Positions 36,146-43,671 of a stretch of DNA of 64,000 bases are shown in pieces. Numbering within the stretch: the first letter of the stretch is position 1; each line of letters begins with the position of its first letter. This DNA is from Lysobacter sp. (GTDB lineage: Bacteria > Pseudomonadota > Gammaproteobacteria > Xanthomonadales > Xanthomonadaceae): assembly GCA_008015835.1 (NCBI GenBank), contig SSGH01000036.1, forward strand, positions 1 to 64,000, read 5' to 3'. Under the pieces are notes generated by a model. The model did not search any database and was not told the origin of the DNA. It saw only the letters and a program-made list of their open reading frames with translations. Made by a program: the position numbers and the translations under genes.

Positions 36146-36173
36146 ACGGTGCCTTGAAGGCGCCGTTGTCGTT
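36146..36173 (+). terminator. hairpin after DUF4189 copy 3
   Basis: A 9-bp stem with one G-T pair (ACGGTGCCT with AGGCGCCGT) and a TGA loop, followed by TGTCGTTT. It is weaker than the two preceding terminators but in the same relative position. Confidence 0.6.
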
Positions 36174-36366
36174 TCCCGACTGCCCCAAAACGACCGACAG
36201 CACCCCGAATCCCGATCTTCAGGCTCCCCCGGCGCATGCCCTTGCGCCGTCACCCTTCGCTGGTATGCTCGGCACGAATGCATCCAGGGCTCGGAAAGCC
36301 CGGTCGCGATGCGTGGCGCCCGATGCGAATCGGGTCCGATCGGTTCCGACCCGGAGGGGGCGGTTC

Positions 36367-37038
36367 GTGTCGACAGTGGGCTTGGCCGCATCCGGGTCGC
36401 AGCGCTTCGCCGCCGAAACCGTCGGCGTGCCGTCGATCGCACCGAAGACCGCCTCTCTAGCCGCGCCCAACCCTGCGCCGCGGCCGCTGACGCGACGGCC
36501 GACAAAGCCGTCCCCGTTCCAATCCCTCGCCAGGCTGCTCGCCGCCTCGGATAGGGCGGGCTGGGCCGCTTCCGACCGCGTTGCGGGCGTGCGCTGGCGT
36601 CATTCGGGGCCGGTGGAGTGCCAGGACGTCGATTCGCCGCCGCAACGGCGCTTCGTTCGCGAAGGAACCGGCCTGCTGGCCGGGCTGGGCCCTGCGCTGT
36701 TGCCGACCTGGGACGAGGCCCAGGGCGTCGGCACCCGCACCGCCAACGAGGGCGAGTGCAGCATCGCCCTCTACGGCGATGCCGAAACCGTGCATGAAGC
36801 CGTCCTGGTCAAGTATCATCCCACGGACGATGTCGGCGGCGTGCTGCGCCGGCAGTTGTCGACGGACGCGGCGGCCGAATCCCTGGCCGACGCTGTCGAC
36901 GACATCCACATCATTCGGTTCCGAGACGGTGGCGTCGCTTACGTCGCCGTCGAACATGTCGAAGGAGGCCGCAGCGGTCCCGGTTTCACCGCATTCGTAG
37001 TGACGCGCGAACACCCGCGATCGCGGGACGCGCGATAA
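36367..37038 (+). CDS. hypothetical protein between the DUF4189 genes and the effector
   Basis: A 223-residue protein of unknown family. The first 50 residues are disordered (Ala/Pro/Arg-rich). The rest is a compact acidic domain (ECSIALYGDAETVHEAVLVKYH, DIHIIRFRDGGVAYVAVEHVEGG). There is no signal peptide or membrane helix, so it is probably cytoplasmic. GTG 36367 is favoured because GGAGGGGG lies eight bases upstream; longer in-frame starts at 36154 and 36265 have no ribosome site. Its position 62 bases before a putative T4SS effector would suit a chaperone or accessory protein, but nothing in the sequence proves this. Confidence 0.55.
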   Translation: MSTVGLAASGSQRFAAETVGVPSIAPKTASLAAPNPAPRPLTRRPTKPSPFQSLARLLAASDRAGWAASDRVAGVRWRHSGPVECQDVDSPPQRRFVREGTGLLAGLGPALLPTWDEAQGVGTRTANEGECSIALYGDAETVHEAVLVKYHPTDDVGGVLRRQLSTDAAAESLADAVDDIHIIRFRDGGVAYVAVEHVEGGRSGPGFTAFVVTREHPRSRDAR

Positions 37039-37100
37039 CGATGACGCGAGGAGCGAACGTTCCGAACGACATCCGTTGAATATCCATTGGAGACAGCGTA

Positions 37101-38180
37101 ATGGCTGATATTCGACAACAGGCAGTGGCCACTGCCTACGCGTACGACCAGGGCGATATCGCCGTTCTGAACGACGAGACGACCCGCAGGTTGGTCGCGT
37201 CCGTGGCGCTCACCGAGAGCCGCGGCGGCAATCCCGAACTGACCAGCCGGCAAGGCTTCGTCGGCACGTTCCAGCATGGCGCGCAGGCGCTCGCGAACGC
37301 CGATTTGGTCGACCGCGACAAACTCGCCGCCGCGATGACCGGCTTCAAATCCGAGTGGGCGTTCGCCAATTCCGGCGGCATGACCCAGTTCCTCGAAAAT
37401 CGCGAGAACTGGAAACACGGCCTGAGCCTCGATGCCTTCAAGCAGTCGCCGGAACTGCAGAACGACGTCTTCAAGCGCAACGCCGAGCGCGCCTTCGAGC
37501 GCGCGGTGTCCGAAGGCGTGTTGAAAGAGACCGACCGGCCCGAGAAGATCGCCGGTTTCCTGAAGGTCGAGCACGTGATGGGCTACGGCCACGCCAAGGC
37601 CGCCGCGAACGGCGAGCGCGTGTTCCGCGCGCCGGACGGCACCAGCAATTACGACTACATGCACGACCTCACGCGCGACCGCGACGGGTTGGGCAAGTAC
37701 ATGGCGCAGGCGCGCGAGCAGGCGCCGGTCGCGCCGAACCAGACCGTGCCGGCGCATGCCATGCCGACGCACAGCGCATCGCCCGCGGAGCGCGGCGGCA
37801 TGCCCACCGACGCCACCGTCGCCGCGCCGCTGCTCAACAACCCGAATCATCGCGAATTCGAGCGTTTCCAGCGCGCCTACGACATGCTCGACACCGTCGC
37901 GCCGTTCCGCAGCGATGCGCAGCGCACCAACACCGCCGGCTTCATCGCTATGAAGTCGTTGGAGCAGGGCATGCAGATCGAAGGCATCCTGGAGAACAAG
38001 CGCGGCGAGTTGTTCCCGATCCAGGATCTCGGCAAGGCCTACGAAAAGACGTTCAAAGTCGATCGCGCCGAAGCCGAAACCTTCCCGCTCGCCGATGCCT
38101 CGAAGCGGGCCGAGGAACTGGGCCGGAACGCCGCGATAACCCAGGACAACCCGCAACACGTACGCGCACACACGATGTAA
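37101..38180 (+). CDS. putative X-T4SS effector: lysozyme-like domain plus XVIPCD-type C-terminal secretion domain
   Basis: A 359-residue protein without a signal peptide. The N-terminal half shows VALTESRGGNPELTSRQG followed by GTFQHGAQAL (catalytic Glu39 likely), a pattern of peptidoglycan hydrolases of the lysozyme/transglycosylase fold. After a flexible linker (about 205-245), the C-terminal 110 residues follow the layout of the Xanthomonadales VirD4-interacting domain: NPNHREFERFQRAYDMLDT, SDAQRTNTAGFIAMKSLEQG, then a Glu-rich end. In X-T4SS, VirD4 recognises this domain and the toxin is delivered into rival Gram-negative cells. The domain assignment is by pattern. GGAGA precedes the ATG. 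No cognate immunity lipoprotein is adjacent. Confidence 0.72.
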   Translation: MADIRQQAVATAYAYDQGDIAVLNDETTRRLVASVALTESRGGNPELTSRQGFVGTFQHGAQALANADLVDRDKLAAAMTGFKSEWAFANSGGMTQFLENRENWKHGLSLDAFKQSPELQNDVFKRNAERAFERAVSEGVLKETDRPEKIAGFLKVEHVMGYGHAKAAANGERVFRAPDGTSNYDYMHDLTRDRDGLGKYMAQAREQAPVAPNQTVPAHAMPTHSASPAERGGMPTDATVAAPLLNNPNHREFERFQRAYDMLDTVAPFRSDAQRTNTAGFIAMKSLEQGMQIEGILENKRGELFPIQDLGKAYEKTFKVDRAEAETFPLADASKRAEELGRNAAITQDNPQHVRAHTM

Positions 38181-38354
38181 CCGTGCAGGCGTCCGCGGCG
38201 ATGCGGGCGCAGCGTCTCAATAGCGAATCCCCGCCGCTCTCGTGCGCCACGATCGAAAACGCGAATCGCCGATTCGCGACTCGCGTCTGCGCTGGACAAT
38301 CCCCCGACGCTGCCGCACAGTCGCCGCAGCGCGTAGCGACAGGGGGTTGCGGCG

Positions 38355-39353
38355 GTGTGCTATTCGGCCAAAGTGTGGCGGGCCTATTGGGAATTCGTGC
38401 GTCGCTTCGGCGCCGAAATCAGCATCCGCGAATTCGCGGCGCTGTACGCCGATCGCGACGACGGCGCGAAGATCAAAACTACGAAAGCGATGGACGACGC
38501 GTTCTTGCGCGATGGCGCACTGCGCGACGGCATGCTTCGCGACGCACCACCCGAAGCGCAGTGCGAACTGCGCGATATCGGCGAACGTATCGCCGCCTGG
38601 AACGCGCGTCAGGCCGCCGAACTCGAACGACTGCTGTTCCGGCAACGCAAACGTCTGGCCGACGCCGAACGCACGCTGCGTACGCGCACTACGCAGAAAG
38701 CGCTCAACGACCAACGTATCGCCGCCGATAAGATCGAATGGGCGATGGGCAAACTCGCCGATCTGCGGCGCACCGCGCCCGAAGAACGCGACCGCCGCAT
38801 CTTTCCCGGCATGTACGCGCCGGTGATGGTGATGGAGCGGGGCAGGCGCGTCGTCAAACCGATGCGCTACCAATGCCGCCCCGCCGGCAAACCCGCCGCC
38901 TACGACGCGAAATATCCCGGCACCTACAACGCCCGCCGCGACAATCTCGAAGGCTTCTGGAAAGGCCAATTCGGCCACACCCACGGCATCCTCGTCGCCG
39001 ACGCCTTCTACGAAAACGTCGGTCGACACCGCGTCGAAGGCCGCGCACTCGCCCCCGGCGAAACCGAACAGAACGTCGTCCTCGAATTCGAACCGCAACC
39101 GCGCCAAGACATGCTGATCGCCTGCGTCTACTCGCACTGGCGCAGCGGCGACGAAGAACTCTGGTCGTTCGCCGCCATCACCGACGAACCCCCGCCCGAA
39201 ATCGCTGCCGCCGGGCATGATCGTTGCATCATTCCGATTAAGGAGCAGCACATCGACGCGTGGCTCGGCCCGAATCCGAAACGGCTCGATGCGTTGTATG
39301 CGATTTTGGAGGATCGGGAGCGGCCGTATTACGAGTATCGGAGGGCGGCGTGA
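38355..39353 (+). CDS. SRAP/YedK-HMCES family protein
   Basis: A 332-residue protein starting at GTG 38355 so that Cys is residue 2 (MCYSAK), as required for this family: the initiator Met is removed and Cys2 forms a thiazolidine link with abasic sites in single-stranded DNA. Later motifs include TYNARRDNLEGFWKG, GILVADAFYE and CIIPIKEQHIDAWLG, which supply the Asn, Glu and His partners. It is longer than E. coli YedK (about 220 residues) because of an Arg/Lys/Glu-rich helical insert at about 75-140. The role is protection of abasic DNA from breakage. Confidence 0.88.
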   Translation: MCYSAKVWRAYWEFVRRFGAEISIREFAALYADRDDGAKIKTTKAMDDAFLRDGALRDGMLRDAPPEAQCELRDIGERIAAWNARQAAELERLLFRQRKRLADAERTLRTRTTQKALNDQRIAADKIEWAMGKLADLRRTAPEERDRRIFPGMYAPVMVMERGRRVVKPMRYQCRPAGKPAAYDAKYPGTYNARRDNLEGFWKGQFGHTHGILVADAFYENVGRHRVEGRALAPGETEQNVVLEFEPQPRQDMLIACVYSHWRSGDEELWSFAAITDEPPPEIAAAGHDRCIIPIKEQHIDAWLGPNPKRLDALYAILEDRERPYYEYRRAA

Positions 39354-39683
39354 GGGGGGAGCTTTCGATCCGAAGACGACATCGACTTATTGGGGGCATC
39401 CTCCTAAGTAAGTTCTCGTAAGCGATGCTAGCCACTGGGTATTCACTGTACTCATGTGCGCTTCTAGGCCTTGGAATAAGCTGCAGATTACCGTCAGCGA
39501 TGACGCTCAAACAACGTCGCAGGCCTTGAGATTTCTCAAGCGCACCTTCTATGGTGCGGGCGTAGCCCAATCGTTCTCTATCCAGTATCCTCGATGCGTT
39601 CAGTGCCCATGGCCCTCTCATTCGCAGCATCAACCGATCTACCCCGGCCAGCGCGGCGAACCGTCAAGGGAGCTTTCCAAGAT
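39354..39683. other. lower-GC spacer before the GHKL-nuclease gene
   Basis: A 330-base spacer with markedly lower GC than the flanking regions and no supported gene. It marks the left edge of a probable insertion. The upstream part of the long frame (39594-39683) lacks coding signs, and a GGGAG at 39668-39672 precedes ATG 39684. I found no clear direct repeat shared with the right edge. Confidence 0.4.
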
Positions 39684-41717
39684 ATGGCCGATAACCAGTC
39701 CACTGATATCAATGTCCAGGCCAAACAGGACTTCTTGATATCGCTAACCACCAATGTCAGCCCAATCACGGCAGTCTCCGAGCTGATCTGGAACGGCTTT
39801 GACGCAGGCGCTCAGCACGTCAAAGTTATCCTAGAGCCCAATGAACTTCAGGGGCTTCATGCCATTCGGGTTTCGGACGACGGCGATGGCATCAATCGCA
39901 ACCAGCTCGATGCGCTTTTCGGGGGGTTGGGTGACTCCTGGAAAGCGAAGTCGCACCGATACAAAGGGCGCACATTGCACGGCAAGAAGGGCAAGGGACG
40001 TTTTCGCGCTTTTGCCTTGGGCGAGAGTGTTGAATGGCGCACGACGTACCTAGATGGCAAGTCGTTCAAGTCCTACACCATCACGGGTCGCGCCAGCGAA
40101 CTGACCGGCTTCCGCGCTTCGCCTCCTATGGAAGCCGAATCTGAGGGCCCCGGAACCGAGGTTGTCATCGAGAACCTTGAAGCCAGTCTGCCATCACTCA
40201 CCAACGACAAAGCTCAGTTAGAGATCACCAAGCAATTTGCTGCATACCTTACAGAGTCGCCTGGACTGACGTTGTATTATGACGGCGTTAAAATCGATCC
40301 TGCATCTGTTCAAAGCAGTAAAGAAGACATCCACCTCGGGGACATTGAACTCCAGAGCGGGAAGCGCGTTCCGGTTGCCGTCACCATCATTGAATGGTCC
40401 GTGCCAACCGACCGCATGTTCGAGTTGTGCGACAAAGCGGGTGTGTCTCTTCATGAGGTTCCCGTCGCATCTCAGATCAAAGCCCCTGGTTATAACTTCA
40501 CGGTTTACGTGAAGAGCGATCACTTCCGCGATCTCGATACAGCGGGCTCACTCGCCCTGCCCGAACTTAGTCAAGACGTTGCCGATATCTTAAGTGCGGT
40601 GAAAGTCAAAGTTCGCGAGTATTTTCGTCGTCGTATCCTCCAACACAGGAGCGAAACGATTCAACGGTGGAAGGACGAGAAGATCTATCCTTATGAGGAA
40701 AAATCAGAAGTCCACGCATCCGAGAAAATCGAGCGCCAAGTCTTCGACATTCTGGCTCTTAACGTCGAGGATCACCTTCCCGCCTTTGATGAAGCTCCTT
40801 CAAATTCAAGGAGATTCACTTTCCGGCTGCTCGCACAAGCGATTCGGGAAAACCCAGACTCCGTTCGCACAATCATGGAAGAGGTTCTCAATCTCAAGAA
40901 AGATGAACAGGACGATCTTGCAACATTGCTCCAGAAGACGACGCTATCTAAGATCATCACGTCGGCCAAGATCGTCGCTGATCGATTGAACTTCGTCGAA
41001 GCCCTCAGCGACCTGCTATTCAACAAGGACAGCAAGCGGAAACTCTTGGAGAGAGACCACCTCCACAAGGCGCTAGAAGACGAGTCCTGGATATTCAAGG
41101 AAGACTTTCATCTCGCCGGATCTGAAAAGACGCTGGAAGACGCACTGGCTATTTACATGGACAAACTCGGCAAACGGGAGGATGAGGTAAACGATACCAG
41201 TCCAGTGCTACGTGAAGGAGGCAAGGGTGGGCGTATCGACTTGATGTTAGCCAGATCAATTCAACCTACTGAGGGTGCATACGAATTTCTAGTTGTCGAG
41301 TTGAAGCGCCCGAGTCAGAAGATCAACTCGGAAGTTCTTGTACAGATAAAAAGCTACGCATATGCAGTTGTAGCTGATGCAAGGTTCCACCAAAAGAAGA
41401 CGAAGTGGACGTTTATGGTTGTCTCCAACGAAATGGACGAGTTCGCCCGTAATGAAACCAAGCAGAAGGATCGCCCTGAGGGTATTGTCTACCAATCAGA
41501 GGATTCAGGTATCACGGTATGGGCTAAGACATGGTCCGAAATCTTGAACGACGCACGTGCCCGCTTAAACTTTTTCAGCAAGCAACTCGACTACCAAGCA
41601 GACTCCGATAGCGAGTTGGCTTACTTGAGGCGCGCCCACTCGAAGTACATCCCTAGTCAACTGGCGGAATCAGCGACGGGTAAAAATGCTGATCTGGACG
41701 AAGAGGTGGCGGGCTAA
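39684..41717 (+). CDS. GHKL (Hsp90/MutL-like) ATPase fused to a PD-(D/E)XK-like nuclease domain
   Basis: A 677-residue single-gene protein. The N-terminal ATPase has the N-box AVSELIWNGFDAGAQ (Glu33, Asn37), G1 motif SDDGDGI (Asp65, Gly67, Gly69) and a lysine-rich G2 loop GKKGKGRFRAF (100-110). The middle is helical. The C-terminal part has GGRIDLMLA (Asp519) and FLVVELKRP (Glu539, Lys541), the spacing of a PD-(D/E)XK active site, followed by a helical end. This build is typical of defence proteins that cut nucleic acid on ATP-gated activation. Codon use and GC are lower than in neighbours, suggesting transfer. No modification enzyme or partner is adjacent. ATG 39684 is the start because the GHKL domain begins there. 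Confidence 0.8.
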   Translation: MADNQSTDINVQAKQDFLISLTTNVSPITAVSELIWNGFDAGAQHVKVILEPNELQGLHAIRVSDDGDGINRNQLDALFGGLGDSWKAKSHRYKGRTLHGKKGKGRFRAFALGESVEWRTTYLDGKSFKSYTITGRASELTGFRASPPMEAESEGPGTEVVIENLEASLPSLTNDKAQLEITKQFAAYLTESPGLTLYYDGVKIDPASVQSSKEDIHLGDIELQSGKRVPVAVTIIEWSVPTDRMFELCDKAGVSLHEVPVASQIKAPGYNFTVYVKSDHFRDLDTAGSLALPELSQDVADILSAVKVKVREYFRRRILQHRSETIQRWKDEKIYPYEEKSEVHASEKIERQVFDILALNVEDHLPAFDEAPSNSRRFTFRLLAQAIRENPDSVRTIMEEVLNLKKDEQDDLATLLQKTTLSKIITSAKIVADRLNFVEALSDLLFNKDSKRKLLERDHLHKALEDESWIFKEDFHLAGSEKTLEDALAIYMDKLGKREDEVNDTSPVLREGGKGGRIDLMLARSIQPTEGAYEFLVVELKRPSQKINSEVLVQIKSYAYAVVADARFHQKKTKWTFMVVSNEMDEFARNETKQKDRPEGIVYQSEDSGITVWAKTWSEILNDARARLNFFSKQLDYQADSDSELAYLRRAHSKYIPSQLAESATGKNADLDEEVAG

Positions 41718-41811
41718 CAAACGTTGCTCGTCACTCGGAATTGGCACTTTGAGAAAGCGATCTAATATGCGGCTACGAGCCGCAGCAAGGTCGTAAGGCA
41801 TATATGAATTT

Positions 41812-41904
41812 GTAGGGCGCATAAGCGAAGCGTCATGCGCCTTCTTCGAATGTGATGTCTATCCGCAGCGATGGCGCATGACGCCTGCGGCTTATGCGCC
41901 CTAC
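41812..41904. repeat. long imperfect inverted repeat (REP/BIME-like)
   Basis: Arms of about 30 bases (41812-41841 and 41873-41904) pair over GTAGGGCGCATAAGC/GCTTATGCGCCCTAC and GTCATGCGCC/GGCGCATGAC, with a bulge and a 31-base loop region. The shape and the GTAGGGCGCATAAGC-type sequence match dispersed palindromic repeats of many proteobacterial genomes. Its right arm includes the stop codon of the next gene. A 7-bp hairpin (41768-41784) precedes it and could end the GHKL-nuclease message. Confidence 0.82.
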
Positions 41905-42416
41905 CGCTTCACGGAAGGCACGAGTTCGAAATAACCCACCAAACGGCGCTCGTTCGTGCCGGGTAATGCGCCATCCGCCATCACCACGAACGCGATATAG
42001 CGCGGCGAGCTTTCGCCGACCTTCCAAAGGAAAAGAGCATAACGATCGTCGTCCAGCCAGCCATCGGTGTGCAGCGTGCCGCCCAATGTCTGCGTGACGT
42101 ATTGATGCGCCTTGGCGCCGATGGAAGCGCTTTCCGTGAACCCGGGGGCGGTGAGCACGAAGCGCTGATCGATCACTCGATACTCGTGTTTCAGGTATTC
42201 CTCGACCCAGCGCACCATCGCCGTTTTCGCGCGCCGTTGTTCGTGAGGCGGCGACAGTCGATCCAGCGGCTCGGGGGTCGCCCAGGCTTGCAAATCAACG
42301 AGCGTGGGATTCGCCGGCTTCACGGTTTGACAGCCCGCGACCATGCTGCACATCAGCAGAGCGATGCATGCCGAACGGAGCATCATGATCGCGATTTTTT
42401 CCAGCCTTCCGTTCAT
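41901..42416 (-). CDS. small lipoprotein of unknown function
   Basis: A 171-residue protein. The hydrophobic signal with lipobox SMVAGC (Cys29) marks a lipoprotein. The mature part is a single alpha/beta domain (PGFTESASIGAKAHQYVTQ, DGWLDDDRYALFLWK, RYIAFVVMADGALPG). I do not recognise the family. ATG 42416 is chosen because GAGG sits six bases upstream; the 42443 and 42386 ATGs lack this. The TAG stop falls in the right arm of the inverted repeat at 41812. Confidence 0.75.
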   Translation of the reverse strand: MNGRLEKIAIMMLRSACIALLMCSMVAGCQTVKPANPTLVDLQAWATPEPLDRLSPPHEQRRAKTAMVRWVEEYLKHEYRVIDQRFVLTAPGFTESASIGAKAHQYVTQTLGGTLHTDGWLDDDRYALFLWKVGESSPRYIAFVVMADGALPGTNERRLVGYFELVPSVKR

Positions 42417-42577
42417 ATCGATCCTCGTGTCCCTGAATGGCATCGCTCGCTTCGCGGGTTTCCGATGACCCGAACAAGGGAAGTGTGGTTCGCTTCGAAC
42501 TGCGACCGCAAGCGATGACCGATGCTATCGCCCTCGACGCGTGCCAGCAAGGCGGCCGATGTATTCGAGACCATAGG

Positions 42578-42635
42578 CTGGATCATCGATCCAGCTTGTC
42601 GATGACGCCGAGGCTGGGTGCTTAGCACCCAGCCT
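42578..42635. repeat. two adjacent palindromes in a gene-free gap
   Basis: CTGGATC-ATC-GATCCAG (42578-42594) and AGGCTGGGTGC-TTA-GCACCCAGCCT (42611-42635), the latter a perfect 11-bp stem. They lie in the 410-base gap (42417-42826) between the lipoprotein gene and tspO, which otherwise holds no supported gene. They resemble the dispersed CTGGGTGC-type palindromes of proteobacteria. Confidence 0.65.
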
Positions 42636-42826
42636 ACAAGCGCGGCGAGTCGCATGCGGATTGCGCGCGTGTGCGAGAAGGATGCGGGTTCTTCGAGTGC
42701 GTGTGCGGGTATCGCGCAGCGGCATCCTGTGGCGTTCGCGATCGACGTCCTCGATGATGCTGCGTTTCGCCGACGTTCTGCGGGCATGCTTGTACACTTC
42801 GCTCTCCACTCCGCGAGGACGCACGC

Positions 42827-43324
42827 ATGACGAATTCCGTATTGATCGACACGATTCGCGGTCCGCGCGCTTGGCTGGCGTTGCTCGGCTGGATTGTGCT
42901 GTGCTTCGGCGCCGCTTCGATCGGCGCGTTCTTTCCGCCGGGGGAGTGGTATCAGTCAATCGAAAAACCCACGTGGAACCCGCCGGCCTGGGTGTTCGGT
43001 CCGGTGTGGACCACGCTGTACGCGATGATGGCGGTCGCGGCGTGGCGCGTATGGCACCAGGGCGGTTTTGCGCGGCAGCGCGGGCCGCTCGGCATTTTTC
43101 TGCTGCAACTGGCGCTCAATGCCGCGTGGTCGCCGCTGTTCTTCGGGCTCAAACAGCCGGGCGTGGCGTTCGCGGAAATCGTGCTGCTGTGGCTGGCGAT
43201 CGCCTGGACCATCGCCGCGTTTCGACGCGTGCAGCGCGTCGCCGCGTGGCTGCTCGTGCCGTATCTGGCGTGGGTCAGCTTCGCCGCGTTTCTCAACGGC
43301 ACCTTGTGGCGGTTGAATGCTTGA
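42827..43324 (+). CDS. tspO: TspO/MBR family tryptophan-rich sensory protein
   Basis: A 165-residue protein with five transmembrane helices. The signatures are WYQSIEKPTWNPPAWVFGPVWTTLY, FLLQLALNAAWSPLFFGL and a final NGTLW. TspO proteins bind porphyrins and take part in tetrapyrrole regulation and stress response. GAGGA lies seven bases before ATG 42827. Confidence 0.95.
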   Translation: MTNSVLIDTIRGPRAWLALLGWIVLCFGAASIGAFFPPGEWYQSIEKPTWNPPAWVFGPVWTTLYAMMAVAAWRVWHQGGFARQRGPLGIFLLQLALNAAWSPLFFGLKQPGVAFAEIVLLWLAIAWTIAAFRRVQRVAAWLLVPYLAWVSFAAFLNGTLWRLNA

Positions 43325-43571
43325 GTGCGTGCGCTGAGGTCGAACATGCCGCGCGCTCGAACGGGCTTCGAATCGCATCGCATGCGAGCGCGATCCGCGT
43401 CGCGGTGCCGCATCGCGAACATCGATCGCTCGGTTTGGGTATGTCGCGACGAATGCCGTATCGCGATGCGCTGAGCCGATGCGGGAATCGCTTTTCCATC
43501 GTCCATGCGTGCCGCCCCCGCGCTGCCGCCGCTTGCCTGAGGCGTCCCGCCGTGCCACAGTCCGCGCATGT

Positions 43572-43646
43572 TCCGGGGTAGTTCAGCGGTAGAACGCTCG
43601 GCTGCTAACCGGGAAGGCGCTGGTTCGAGTCCAGCCCCCGGACCCA
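43572..43646 (+). tRNA. atypical tRNA, anticodon GCU with a short (class I) variable loop
   Basis: A 75-nt cloverleaf including an encoded CCA. The acceptor stem is TCCGGGG/CCCCGGA (7 bp), the D arm GTTC/GAAC, the anticodon stem CTCGG/CCGGG with loop CTGCTAA, the variable loop AAGGC (5 nt), and the T arm GCTGG-TTCGAGT-CCAGC. The anticodon reads GCU (serine AGC/AGU), but bacterial tRNA-Ser is class II with a long variable arm. The body looks more like tRNA-Asn, which would carry GUU and a G at the discriminator; here the discriminator is C. A weak promoter (TTGCCT at 43533, CACAGT at 43556) precedes it. Identity and function are uncertain. Confidence 0.75.
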
Positions 43647-43671
43647 TCTCACCGCATTCGTTGTGTATCGC

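Noticed and set aside
36154-36366. N-terminal extension of the hypothetical gene before the effector
   Set aside because: No ribosome site at ATG 36154 or 36265, and 36154 lies in the DUF4189 terminator; GTG 36367 has a strong GGAGG.
25366-38180. Conjugative element or prophage
   Set aside because: No relaxase, integrase, phage structural gene or origin of transfer; the effector and DUF4189 genes fit a contact-killing X-T4SS instead.
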